Source: Nemertoderma westbladi (Eukaryota > Xenacoelomorpha > Nemertodermatida > Nemertodermatidae). Taken from it: a DNA stretch of 64,000 bases. Below, in pieces: positions 1-10,492 of this stretch. The stretch's first letter is position 1, and each line of letters starts with the position of its first letter. The notes under the pieces were generated by a model. It ran no database searches, was not told where the DNA came from, and saw only the letters and a list, made by a program, of their open reading frames with translations. Made by a program: the position numbers and the translations under genes. Location of the stretch: positions 62,001 to 126,000 of the forward strand of contig JAUCBJ010009107.1 in the NCBI GenBank assembly GCA_032718475.1. The letters run 5' to 3'.

Positions 1-153
1 TCGACTACGGTACGCGTACATACCCCCCTCAATTCATCATGTGGCACCCTCAACGCCCACATGTACTAACTACTTATTTTATTATTTTGTTTTATTTTGT
101 TTATTTTTTATTTTTATTTGTGGGAAGGGCGTCTCGCCCTCATTCCCACCCCC

Positions 154-1107
154 TCAGTCCAATATATTGGACGACTCAAGCCGCTCTACACATCCTAGTG
201 TATGTGGCGCGTATGGGGTTCTCCTTTCCCACCTGATTATGCGTTTCCTCATCGCCGCCTTGACATCTTCACCCTCCAGGATGTCAAGGGCCTCCGCTAA
301 CTCGTTCTCCGCGCCCACGAAGTTAGTCCCGTTGTCTGAGTATAATACCTCGACTGTTCCTCCTCTGCGGGTTACAAACCTCTCAAGTGCATTAATAAAT
401 GCCGACACCATGGCGTCCTGGGCTAGTTCTATCCCCACCGCCCTCGTATTATTGCAGACGAAGATAGTGCCGTAGCATTTCTCCATATGTCGCATCACCT
501 TTATCTTAATTGGCCCAAACATGTCCACCCCACAGTGTGTGAACGGTGGGTCGTGATGTCTCACCCTGTTGGCCGCTAATGGCGCCATCTCCTGTACGGC
601 CCTCTCCTTCTTCGTCCGTTTGCAGGTCTGGCACTGCCCCACTACCGCCTTCACCATCTTTCTGAGTTGGATTACCCAGAATGTCTTCCGGATCTCCGTC
701 AGGGTTTGGTTAGTGCCCCCATATAATATAGACTTATGGGAGTCCCATATGATCTGGTGGACTATTGGTGACTTGTTGGGGATTATTATTGGTTTCGGTG
801 GAATGACGGGGCTGTTGTTATTTACCACCCTGGAGTTCATGACCAGGATCCCATCATTGTCCAATTGTGGTGACAGCGCGTTGAGGTCGCTGTCTTGACG
901 AAGGCGTTGTTGTTTGCTGACGCGGTTCACCTCCTCTCCATATCCCTTCCTTTGCTCGTATCGTATCACAGCTTTGGCCGCCCCTTCCCGATCGATGGTG
1001 GGTCTCGTTTTGGTATCCTTACCAACTCCCCTGAGGAAATCTCCGTAGGCCCTCAGATATGCTACTAGCTTCTTAGTCTTATACCAGCTGGAGCTGTAAC
1101 TGAGCAA
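154..1107 (-). pseudogene. BEL/Pao integrase, C-terminally truncated
   Basis: About 317 residues. The N-terminal zinc-binding region ends with CQTCKR. The DDE core follows, with GVDMFGP (first Asp), YSDNGTNFVGAE (second Asp) and a glutamate in the CVERLESS block. The usual GHxG-type motif reads GGTNQ. The protein stops right after the third catalytic position at 154-156, next to a perfect 16-bp palindrome at 157-172, so the C-terminal integrase part is lost. The open frame extends upstream of the first Met to about 1140, where a frame change separates it from RNase H. Confidence 0.85.
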
Positions 1108-1120
1108 CCTATCCGTTGGG

Positions 1121-2290
1121 TTATCGCACGGCTCTCTTGGTTTTGATTGCCCACGTGGGGTGCAGTGGTGCTTCCTTAATCTCCCTCACTAATTGGCTGA
1201 ATATTTCCTCCCCCTCTGATTCCTCTCCCTCCTCTTCCACTGTCACCCCTTCCGTACATGGGTCTACCTTCCTCATTGGTGGCCAGCTCGACCTATCGTT
1301 AAGGAAGTGTGGGCCGTGCTGCCACAACTCCTGCTTTCTCGAGAAAGTGTGGCATACAACGCCCCTCCATAACAGATCTGCTGGATTGTCGTCGGTTGGG
1401 CAGTAGTGCCACTTCTCCAGATCGGTCGTTGCTCTTATCTCGTCTACTCTATTCGCCACAAATATAGGATAACGCGTCTTCTCGTTATGCAGCCATCCTA
1501 ACACTACCATGGAATCTGTCCAGTAGTGCGTCTCTACTATACTTGGTATAGTGTCCGGCAAGTATGCTGTCGCCCTTACTCCTAGTCTCGCAGCCGTTAG
1601 CTCGAGTTTCGGCACTGATGCTGAATCTGGTGGCATCGACCTCGCTTTACTAAACGCAAGCCTGGGCTTATGAGCCCCCTTTCGCAGTACCAGATAAAGT
1701 GCCGCTCCATATGCTTCCAAGGATGCATCGGAAAACATATGTAGTTCTAAATCGGTCATGTATCCATCCGGGAAGTATACACGTGACATACTATACGTCC
1801 CCATCTCCTCGAGGCTCTCTGTCCATTTGTCCCATTGTCTACTTATCTCCACTGGGACCTCCGTGTCCCAATCGTCTTTCAATTTATACACCTTCCTTAA
1901 TATTTGTTTCCCCGTGACTAACAATGGGGATGCTAGACCTAGGGGATCGTAAATCCTCGCTATGTATGACACATAGCCTCGTTTAGTATGGATCCCGGCA
2001 CCCTCCTGACTTAGTTGATACTCCAACTCATCCGTCTCCCGGTTCCATACGATCCCTAGCGCCTTCTGCTGCGACTCCATCCTCTTGTCCGCCATAATCT
2101 TACCCTTCACCGTCGTAGGTTTATCCATCTTCGCATCTGGTTGTTTATCTTCTATGGCCTCCATAAATTCTTTAGAGTTGGACTGGAATTTTGTGAGGTT
2201 GAATCCCGATCCTTTTAGGATGTCGCGAACTGCGCGCCCTATGTCGAGTATCTCTTCAACCGAGTTTCCAGATCCCATCCCATCGTCCAC
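1121..2290 (-). pseudogene. BEL/Pao RT C-terminus, peptidase A17 region and RNase H
   Basis: The frame opens at the RT catalytic DD (near 2290-2280) followed by a G-rich turn. It then runs through the connection segment (KRGYVSYIARIYDPLGLASP, typical of Pao A17 regions) into RNase H, with MFSDASLEAYGAALY, a KLELTAA block, WTDSMVVLGWL and NPADL. The NPADL block is followed by WRG where SRG is usual in the family. About 389 residues are open. The frame ends at 1121 and the integrase continues in another frame, so at least two frame changes separate RT from IN. Confidence 0.85.
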
Positions 2291-2894
2291 ATCGAATCAT
2301 ATTGATCGCCTTCTCACTGTATTCCCCCTCTTTGCCCTCCACCGTGTCTCTTACAGCTGTAGTCGTAGTAAACGAGAACGACTTGGCCCCCATGTTCTGC
2401 ACTACCATCTTGTACATCGGTATCTCCGACGGTTCTTCATCGCTGTTGTACCACAGGAAGCGCTGACTATCGCTGTCCTCCTCCGTCACTCGCACTTGAT
2501 TGAGCATGCCCCCTATATCGCACGTGAAGGCGTGCTTCCCATTCCTAAATCTTAACAGGACCTCTATCCCCGAGTTGTAGATATTGGGGCCTTCCAGCAG
2601 GTAGTCATTCAGGCTCTTGCCGTTAGTCTTGGCAGACGCGTCGACCACCATTCTTAACTTGCCCTTTTTAGGGTCTAGAGCCATATTGAGTGGCAAATAG
2701 TAGGTCCTATCTGTATTTGGTTCATCGACCGGTAGTTCCACGGCCCATCCTCTGTCCACGTACTTCTTAATTGTCTTGTGGATGTATTCATCCTTTTCGG
2801 GGCTCCGTTTAAGCGTTTGTTTTGACTTTTGAAGCCTCGTCAAGACCGTTCTCTTATTGTCTGGCAGTGGCACCTTCGGTTGCTTCCATACCAT
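2256..2894 (-). pseudogene. BEL/Pao reverse transcriptase, N-terminal part
   Basis: About 212 residues match the BEL/Pao RT pattern: a YYLPLNMAL block, then LRMVVDASAK, SLNDYLLEGP, a LLRFR motif and QRFLWY. The frame runs off into a nonsense tail near 2296-2256 just before the catalytic DD motif, which is found in the overlapping frame that follows. The first Met is probably not a real start, because the same frame stays open upstream with RT-leader-like residues to the G run at 2908-2917. Inactive because it is separated from its active-site half. Confidence 0.8.
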
Positions 2895-2896
2895 CC

Positions 2897-3352
2897 CTAT
2901 GGTATATCCCCCCCCCCTTCACATTTCATCGAGTTTCTGACGCTCTCCTGCGCCTGTTTATCCTCCACCGAGGTTCCGACCCCGGTCTCCTTCAACCCCT
3001 CGAAGTCCTGCCGTAGCAGCCTCTTGAGTTGTTCCTCTGCTCCTTCGTCCTTCATTTCCCTCATTGTCCCCGCAAACATGCACCCTGAGGATTCGGACAC
3101 GCTAAACGGGATTCTGGTCTTAATCGGGCCACTGAGTGTCCATCCGAATGGTGTGAGAATCGCCACCGTGTCTCGCTCCCTATCCTCGCCAAAAACGGTC
3201 TGTAGTTTCTCGTGGGCTGTCGGGCAATCCATGCCGACTATGAGAGATACTTTCGGGACGTCCAGTTCGGGCACGGAGAAATCGATATCATCCAGGTACT
3301 GGTATTGCTCGACCTCGATCTTTGTGGGTCGCCTGGCGTTAATATTGATCGA
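2897..3352 (-). pseudogene. BEL/Pao aspartic protease, C-terminal remnant
   Basis: The frame open from about 3352 to 2897 contains the LIVGMD-type block that follows the active site in BEL/Pao proteases (DUF1758-like), then the TPFGWTLSGP block that leads toward RT. The catalytic N-terminal part is missing: a TAA in frame lies just upstream and the preceding gag frame ends at 3403. The frame closes just after a run of ten G (2908-2917 on the plus strand is C), and RT continues in another frame. The role would be polyprotein processing; this copy is non-functional. Confidence 0.6.
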
Positions 3353-3402
3353 TTATATTATCTGAATGGGTTCAATGGTAGCCCCATAATCGCACCCTGG
3401 TG

Positions 3403-4352
3403 TTATGCTCCTTGTGGACTAGAAGTCCCCTGCGTGGCCGCATACTGTAGCGACTGCCTCACCTTCGGAAGTGCATTCTCCGCACTATGCTCGGGTTTAG
3501 GCCTGTTGTATTCGGCTTTTGGTGCCTTCCCCAGACTGTCCTCACTGTAGATCGGATCTGTGATTAATTCCGCCTCGTAGTTAAGGAAGTTTGACATCTC
3601 CTCCAACCCTGGCTCCGCACCTTTCTTTTCTCGGGTGGAGAAAGCGATCTTTCTCAATTTGTTTCTCAGCCAGATCGGTAGTGCCTGCGCTATCATGGTG
3701 ATATTGTTTGATGCGTTGAGTTCGTAAGGTGCATCTAAAGTCTTTAATACTATTAGAGCCTTTTCTACTTTGTTAGCGAAGGTCTTGATGCTAACAGGGT
3801 TGTCTGCGAGTCCGCCTGATGTTATTCCCCTTAAGGTTTGTCACATCATATTCGCAGGATGGCCGAATTCCCTGTCCAGGGCTCGCCATGCGGTCGTGAA
3901 TCCTCCTTCAATACCTTGGTATTGCCTCACGATGTCGTAAGCTGGCCCCCCTGTATAGACTCGGAGATATTTAAGGCACTCCGCCTGCGTGAGGTTTTTT
4001 TGTTAACGGTCCCCTCCATATCTCTGTGTCGCAGGATTTGTTTGGATCTGAGGGGGTTGGGGTTCTTGTTTTTGCTTGTGTATATTGCTGATACTGTAAT
4101 GGGTGAATGTCACCCTGCCCCCCCCCCCCCCCACCGATGTTATGTTTGGTACTGGGGTTGATGTTATTATATTGGGGCCCATACACCTATCCTCAATACC
4201 CCCCCCCCCCCCCCCCACCCCCCCTCCCCTGGGTATATATTGTATCCCTGCATGTTATAGTCATACTGGTGTGCAGGTACCGGTATAGGCCTATCGGGTT
4301 CTTGCCTACTGACCGGTATGTATGCCGCGACCTCCGGGTCTAATCCCGTCAT
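3403..4352 (-). pseudogene. BEL/Pao gag-like region, broken
   Basis: Read from 4352 downward, this starts with a proline/glutamine/asparagine-rich part, then a segment resembling the DUF1759 gag family of BEL/Pao elements (about 3990-3403), with the usual pattern of a conserved FG after an alpha-helical stretch. A stop codon lies in frame at 3841-3843. Two long G homopolymers (C runs on the plus strand at 4118-4132 and 4199-4216) interrupt the N-terminal part and change the open frame. The open piece 3696-3403 is the C-terminal gag portion. Capsid-type function is expected from the family; this copy could not make it intact. Confidence 0.6.
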
Positions 4353-4440
4353 TCGCGCTACCCTATCGCCTACACTATCTCTCCCAGCATGGCCTATAGT
4401 ATATGCAGAAGGCCTACAGTATGTCCTGCAGTCTGCCTGT

Positions 4441-7400
4441 TAAAACTTAAAACTTACCACCATTAGCATGTAAACTTACTACCATTAGCAGCTAAAACTT
4501 ACCACCATTAGCAGCTAAAACTTACCACCATTAGCAGCTAAAACTTACCAACTTTAGCAGCTAAAACTTTCCATATTTAGCCTTTAAAACTTATCAACTT
4601 TAGCAGCTAAAACTTACTAAATCAACCAGCTAAAACTTACCAACCTTAGCAGCTAAAACTTACCAACTTTAGCAGTTAAAACTTACCAACTTCAGCAGTT
4701 GTAACTTACCAACTTTAGCAGCTAAGACTTACTAAATCTACCAGCTAAAACTTACCAACCGTAGCTGCTAAAACTTACCAACTTTAGCAGTTAAAACTTA
4801 CCAACTTTAGCTGTAAAAACTTACCAACTTTAGCAGCTAAAAATTACTAAATTTACCAGCTAAAACTTACCAACCTTAGCAGCTAAAACTTACCAACTTC
4901 AGCAGTTAAAACTTACCAACTTTAGCAGCTAAAACTTACTAAATCTACCAGCTAAAACTTACCAACCTTAGCAGCTAAAACTTACCAACTTTAGCAGTTA
5001 AAACTTACCAACCTTAGAAGCTAAAACATACCAACTTTAGCAGCTCTAAACTTACCAACTTTAGCAGTTAAAACTTACCAACTTTGGCAGCTAAAACTTA
5101 AAAACTTAGCAGCTAAAACTTACTAAATCTACCAGCTAAAACTTGCCAACCTTAGTAGCTAAAGCCAACTTTAGCAGTTAAAACTTACCAACTTTAGCAG
5201 TTAAAACTTACCAACTTTAGCAGTTAATACTTACCAACTTTAGCAGTTAAAACTTTCCAACTTTAGCAGCTAAAACGTACCAACTTTAGCAGCTCAAACC
5301 TTACCAACTTTAGAAGCTAAAACTTACCAACTTTAGCAGCTAAAACTTATTAAATCTAGCAGCTAAAACTTTTCCAACTTTTGTAGCTAAAACTTACCTA
5401 CTTTAGCAGCTCAAAACTTACCAACTTTAGCAGTTAAAACTTACAAACTTTAGCAGGTAAAACTTACCAACTTTAGCAGCTAAAACTTACTAAATCTACC
5501 AGCTAAAACTTACCAACTTTAGCAGCTAAAACTTACCAACTTTAGCAGTTAAAACTTACCAACCTCAGCAGCTAAAACTTACCAACATTAGCAGCTCTAA
5601 ACTTACCAACTTTAGCAGTTAAAACTTACCAACTTTAGCAGCTAAAACTTACTAAATCTACCAGCTAAAACTTGCCAACCTTAGCAGCTAAAGCTTACCA
5701 ACTTTAGCAGTTAAAACTTACCAACTTTAGCAGTTAACACTTACCAACTTTAGCAGTTAAAACTTACCAACTTTAGCAGTTAATACTTACCAACTTTAGC
5801 AGTTAAAACTTTCCAACTTTAGCAACTAAAACGTACCAACATTAGCACCTCAAAACTTACGAACTTTAGCAGCTAAAACTTACCAACTTTAGCAGTTAAA
5901 ACTTACCAACTTTAGCAGTTAAAACTTACCAACTTTAGCAGTTAAAACTTACCAACTTTAGCTGTTAAAACTTACCACCATTAGCATGTAAACTTACCAC
6001 CATTAGCAGCTAAGACTTAGCAACTTTAGAAGTTAAAACTTACCACCATTAGCAGCTAAGACTTAGCAACTTTAGCAGTTAAATCTTACAAACTTCAGCA
6101 GCTAAAACTTACCAACTTCAGCAGTTAAAACTTACCAACTTTAGCAGTTAAAACTTACCAACTTTAGCAGTTAATACTTACCAACTTTAGCAGTTAAAAC
6201 TTTCCAACTTTAGCAGCTAAAACGTACCAACTTTAGCAGCTCAAACCTTACCAACTTTAGCAGCTAAAACTTATTAAATCTAGCAGCTAAAACTTTTCCA
6301 GCTTTTGTAGCTAAAACTTACCTACTTTAGCAGCTCAAAACTTACCAACTTTAGCAGTTAAAACTTACAAACTTTAGCAGGTAAAACTTACCAACTTTAG
6401 CAGCTAAAACTTACTAAATTTACCAGCTAAAACTTACCAACTTTAGCAGCTAAAACTTACCAACTTTAGCAGCTAAAACTTACCAACTTTAGCAGTTAAA
6501 ACTTACCAACCTTAGCAGATAAAACTTACCAACTTTAGCAGCTCTAAACTTACCAACTTTAGCAGTTAAAACTTACCAACTTTAGCAGTTAACACTTACC
6601 AACTTTAGCAGTTAAAACTTACCAACTTTAGCAGTTAATACTTACCAACTTTAGCAGTTAAAACTTTACAACTTTAGCAACTAAAACGTACCAACATTAG
6701 CACCTCAAAACTTACCAACTTTAGCAGCTAAAACTTACCAACTTTAGCAGTTAAACTTACCAACTTTAGCAGTTAAAACTTACCAACTTTAGCTGTTAAA
6801 ACTTACCACCATTAGCATGTAAACTTACCACCATTAGCAGCTAAGACTTAGCAACTTTAGAAGTTAAAATTACCACCATTAGCAGCTAAGACTTAGCAAC
6901 TTTAGCAGTTAAATCTTACCAACTTCAGCAGCTAAAACTTACCAATTTCAGCAGTTGAAACTTACCAACTTTAGCAGTTAAAACTTACCAACTTTAGCAG
7001 TTAAAACTTACAAACTTTAGCTGTTAAAACTTACCACCATTAGCATGTAAACTTACCACCATTAGCAGCTTAAACTTTCCACCACTAGCAGCTAAAACTT
7101 ACCACCATTAGCAGCTAAAACTTACCAACTTTAGCAGCTAAAACGTTCCATATTTAGCCTTTAAAACTTGTCAACTTTAGCAGCTAAAACTTACTAAATC
7201 AACCAGCTAAAACTTACTAAATCAACCAGCTAAATCTTACCAACCTTAGCAGCTAAAACTTACCAACTTTAGCATTTAGAACTTACCAACTTCAGCAGTT
7301 GAAACTTACCAACTTTAGCAGCTATGACTTACTAGATCTACCGGCTAAAACTTACCAACCGTAGCAGCTAAAACTTACCAACTTTAGCAGTTAAAACTTA

Positions 7401-8843
7401 CCAACTTTAGCTGTAAAAACTTACCAACTTTAGCAGTTAAAACGTACCAACTTTAGCTGTTAAAACTTTCCACCATTAGCATGTAAACTTACTACCATTA
7501 GCAGCTAAAACTTACCACCATTAGCAGCTAAAACTTACCACCATTAGCAGCTAAAACTTACCATCTTTAGCAGCTAAAACTTTCCATATTTAGCCTTTAA
7601 AACTTTCCAACTTTAGCAGCTAAAACGTACCAACTTTAGCAGCTCAAACCTTACCAACTTTAAAAGCTAAAACTTACCAACTTTAGCAGCTAAAACTTAT
7701 TAAATCTAGCAGCTAAAACTTTTCCAACTTTTGTTGCTAAAACTTACCTACTTTAGCAGCTCGAAACTTACCAACTTTAGTAGTTAAAACTTACAAACTT
7801 TAGCAGGTAAAACTTACCAACTTTAGCAGCTAAAACTTACTAAATCTACCAGCTAAAACTTACCAACTTTAGCAGCTAAAACTTACCAACTTTAGCAGTT
7901 AAAACTTACCAACCTTAGCAGCTAAAACTTACCAACTTTAGCAGCTCTAAACTTACCAACTTTAGCAGTTAAAACTTACCACCATTAGCATGTAAACTTA
8001 CTACCATTAGCAGCTAAAACTTACCACCATTAGCAGCTAAAACTTACCACCATTAGCAGCTAAAACTTTCCATATTTAGCCTTTAAAACTTATCAACTTT
8101 AGCAGCTAAAACTTACTAAATCAACTAGCTAAAACTTACCAACCTTAGCAGCTAAAACTTACCAACTTTAGCAGTTAAAACTTACCAACTTCAGCAGTTG
8201 AAACTTACCAACTTTAGCAGCTAAGACTTACTAAATCTACCAGCTAAAACTTACCAACCGTAGCAGATAAAACTTACCAACTTTAGCTGTTAAAACTTAC
8301 CAACTTTAGCTGTAAAAACTTACCAACTTTAGCAGCTAAAACTTATTAAATTTACCAGCTAAAACTTACCAACCTTAGCAGCTAAAACTTACCAACTTTA
8401 GCAGTTAAAACTTACAAACTTTAGCAGCTCTAAACTTACCAAATTTAGCAGCCAAAACTTACCAAATTTAGCAGCTAAGACTTATTAAATCGAGCAGCTA
8501 AAACTTTTCCAACTTTTGTAGCTAAAACTTACCAACTTTATCAGCTCAAAACTTATCAACTTTAGCAGGTAAAACTTACCAACTTTAGCAGGTAAAACTT
8601 ACCAAATTTAGCAGCTAAAACTTACCAACTTTAGCAGCTAAAACTTACCAACTTTAGCAGGTAAAACTTATTAAATCTAGCAGCTAAAACTTACCAACTT
8701 TAGCAGCTAAAACTTATTAAATCTAGCAGATAACACTTTTCCAACTTTTGTAGCTAAAACTTACCAACTTTAGCAGCTCAAAACTTACCAACTTTAGCAG
8801 GTAAAACTTACCAACTTTAGCAGGCAAAACTTACCGAATTTAG
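4441..8843. repeat. 23-bp tandem array (about 190 copies)
   Basis: The unit is close to AGCAGCTAAAACTTACC followed by AACTTT, 23 bp, with many point variants (AGCAGTT, CACCATTAGCATG, AAATCTACC, CATATTTAGCC). Variant strings recur in the same order at about 4460, 5965, 6810, 7035, 7465 and 7980, which shows duplication of multi-unit blocks. The array has no coding content. It lies between the BEL/Pao remnant and exon A, inside the host intron. Unlike the other arrays it does not match a host exon boundary visible in this window. Confidence 0.95.
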
Positions 8844-8955
8844 ATTCCGTGGCAATGCAAATTGGTTATGTCAGTTTTATCTTCAATGAACAGATCATTC
8901 AGCTGTTTATTATACCTTGTACGTGTTTAAAAAGATTATTACATCATATCTTCAG
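8844..8955. other. Intron end upstream of exon A
   Basis: Unique sequence between the 23-bp array and exon A. It ends in the acceptor ATCATATCTTCAG at 8955. I see nothing else in it. Confidence 0.6.
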
Positions 8956-9069
8956 GGTTTACGCAGCATCGCAAAGGGAAGCGATTTTCAGAGCCAGGCC
9001 AGCAGTCCTTTCGGAAACTCCCGTGCCCAACCCTGGACGGCTAGTTTATTCTCGAACTTTACGTACCCG
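8956..9069 (+). CDS. GARNL3: GARNL3-like exon A (linker before CNH domain)
   Basis: 114 nt, 38 codons, phase 0 at both ends. The acceptor is ATATCTTCAG before 8956 and the donor GTGAGT is at 9070. The translation begins GLRSIAKGSD and ends SLFSNFTYP, which fits the vertebrate GARNL3 stretch that leads into the CNH domain (an LK-T-I-x-[RK]-G start and a PW...F-S-x-F pattern). On its own the match is weak. It is accepted because the phase and order join exactly to exon B, which matches clearly. The open frame continues upstream to an ATG at 8917, but that part lies in the intron. The family carries a RapGAP catalytic domain (off the left edge) and a C-terminal CNH domain thought to bind partners. 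Confidence 0.75.
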
Positions 9070-9207
9070 GTGAGTCGCTTTATTACCGTTCAACCATAAT
9101 GTATTATAATACTTGAACTACATTCACAGACCTTCCTTGTTATTAATGAGCTAATTAGTGTGCCCCACAGTATGCGTTGACATGGTATCACTTGTCCCAT
9201 ATTGCAG

Positions 9208-9382
9208 ATAACCTGCGCCGACTTTTGGGTCGAGCAACTGGTTGCCGGCACCGAGTGCCAGGGCACCTACCTGCTCTCCGACACATCCGAACCTGTACCC
9301 ATATTCGACCGGAGTCTACATGTCAAACAGATTGAGGTGGTCGAACCCCACGGGATTCTACTCCTACGAGCCGCCTCTAGCG
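9208..9382 (+). CDS. GARNL3: GARNL3-like exon B (start of CNH domain)
   Basis: 175 nt starting in phase 0 and ending in phase 1. The acceptor CCATATTGCAG precedes 9208 and the donor GTGAGT is at 9383. The translation includes ITCADFWVEQLVAGT, EPVPIFDRSLHVKQIEVVE and GILLLRA. These align with the first strands of the vertebrate GARNL3 CNH domain (a PVPVFDK-LPVKQ block, then LLVLRA). The intron between exons A and B is only 138 bp, the one compact intron in the window. The last codon is split (G at 9382) and is completed by exon C. Confidence 0.88.
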
Positions 9383-9791
9383 GTGAGTTACATAATCCGT
9401 GTTACTTTGGGTAACCAAAGCAACACGGCATCAATATAGATAAATTTTTTGATAGATTACAAATAATATATATAAATTGTTCAATTCTGGAACGAAAGAA
9501 AATAGTATAAAAGCCTTTCGTGTCAATATTTTCAGTTTGATAAATGTTATTGTTAAAAAATTAAAGAAAAAGCAAAGTAATTTAGTGAAGAATCGTAATT
9601 TAGCGGTTTTTCGTGATGTAAATTCTGCATACCGGTACTCTAACCTGTCTGAATGTGATTGAAGGACGCACAAAACAACATCAGAACAGTTCATGCGAAT
9701 AGTTCCAACGGGAGTAAAACAATATTATGGAATAATTGCATCAATAATGTTGCAAACCTTTTCGTGTTGTAAATATACAATGTCTGTGTAG
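9383..9791. other. Intron B-C, non-repetitive 5' part
   Basis: AT-rich unique sequence after the exon B donor. Short ORFs here on both strands show no recognisable domain. The segment runs directly into the 26-bp minisatellite at 9792. No duplication of the exon B donor is visible. Confidence 0.6.
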
Positions 9792-10492
9792 GTAAGGACA
9801 GTGTTCCCTTTGTGTAGGTAAGGACAGTGTTCCCTTTGTGTAGGTAAGGACAGTGTTCCCTTTGTGTAGGTAAGGACAGTGTTCCCTTTGTGTAGGTAAG
9901 GACAGTGTTCCCTTTGTGTAGGTAAGGACAGTGTTCCCTTTGTGTAGGTAAGGACAGTGTTCCCTTTGTGTAGGTAAGGATAGTGTTCCCTTTGTGTAGG
10001 TAAGGACAGTGTTCCCTTTGTGTAGGTAAGGACAGTGTTCCCTTTGTGTAGGTAAGGACAGTGTTCCCTTTGTGTAGGTAAGGACAGTGTTCCCTTTGTG
10101 TAGGTAAGGACAGTGTTCCCTTTGTGTAGGTAAGGACAGTGTTCCCTTTGTGTAGGTAAGGACAGTGTTCCCTTTGTGTAGGTAAGGACAGTGTTCCCTT
10201 TGTGTAGGTAAGGACAGTGTTCCCTTTGTGTAGGTAAGGACAGTGTTCCCTTTGTGTAGGTAAGGACAGTGTTCCCTTTGTGTAGGTAAGGACAGTGTTC
10301 CCTTTGTGTAGTTAAGGACAGTGTTCCCTTTGTGTAGGTAAGGACAGTGTTCCCTTTGTGTAGTTAAGGACAGTGTTCCCTTTGTGTAGGTAAGGACAGT
10401 GTTCCCTTTGTGTAGGTAAGGACAGTGTTCCCTTTGTGTAGGTAAGGACAGTGTTCCCTTTGTGTAGGTAAGGACAGTGTTCCCTTTGTGTA
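9792..10492. repeat. 26-bp minisatellite, left block (27 units), copy of the exon C acceptor
   Basis: The unit is GTAAGGACAGTG followed by TTCCCTTTGTGTAG, 26 bp. There are 26 complete units and one cut by the LINE insertion. The period is exact from 9792 to 10468, with few substitutions (GTTAAGG twice, GGATAG once). TTCCCTTTGTGTAG is the acceptor of exon C and GTAAGGACAGT is the first 11 nt of exon C. The block therefore consists of tandem copies of that splice boundary. It was one array with 14241-15053 before the LINE inserted. Confidence 0.97.

Larger units (their letters stand above)
1..4440 (-). mobile_element. Degenerate BEL/Pao LTR retrotransposon, internal region
   Basis: Minus-strand reading gives, in order from high to low coordinates, gag-like, aspartic protease remnant, reverse transcriptase, RNase H and integrase pieces. 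This is the gag-PR-RT-RH-IN order of BEL/Pao elements. The pieces lie in different frames with stops between them, so the copy is inactive as assembled. No LTR could be identified: the left end runs to the window edge and the right end meets the 23-bp array at about 4440. Positions 1-153 hold a T-rich stretch and an imperfect inverted repeat (120-149) with no coding signal. The element lies antisense to the host gene, upstream of its exon A. Confidence 0.85.

Noticed and set aside
41-3550. Plus-strand ORFs across the BEL/Pao region
   Set aside because: They are antisense shadows of the minus-strand gag-pol pieces and lack recognisable domains.
9431-9694. Small ORFs on both strands in intron B-C
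   Set aside because: Low-complexity AT-rich sequence with no domain. I briefly considered a LINE C-terminus, but the typical residues are absent.
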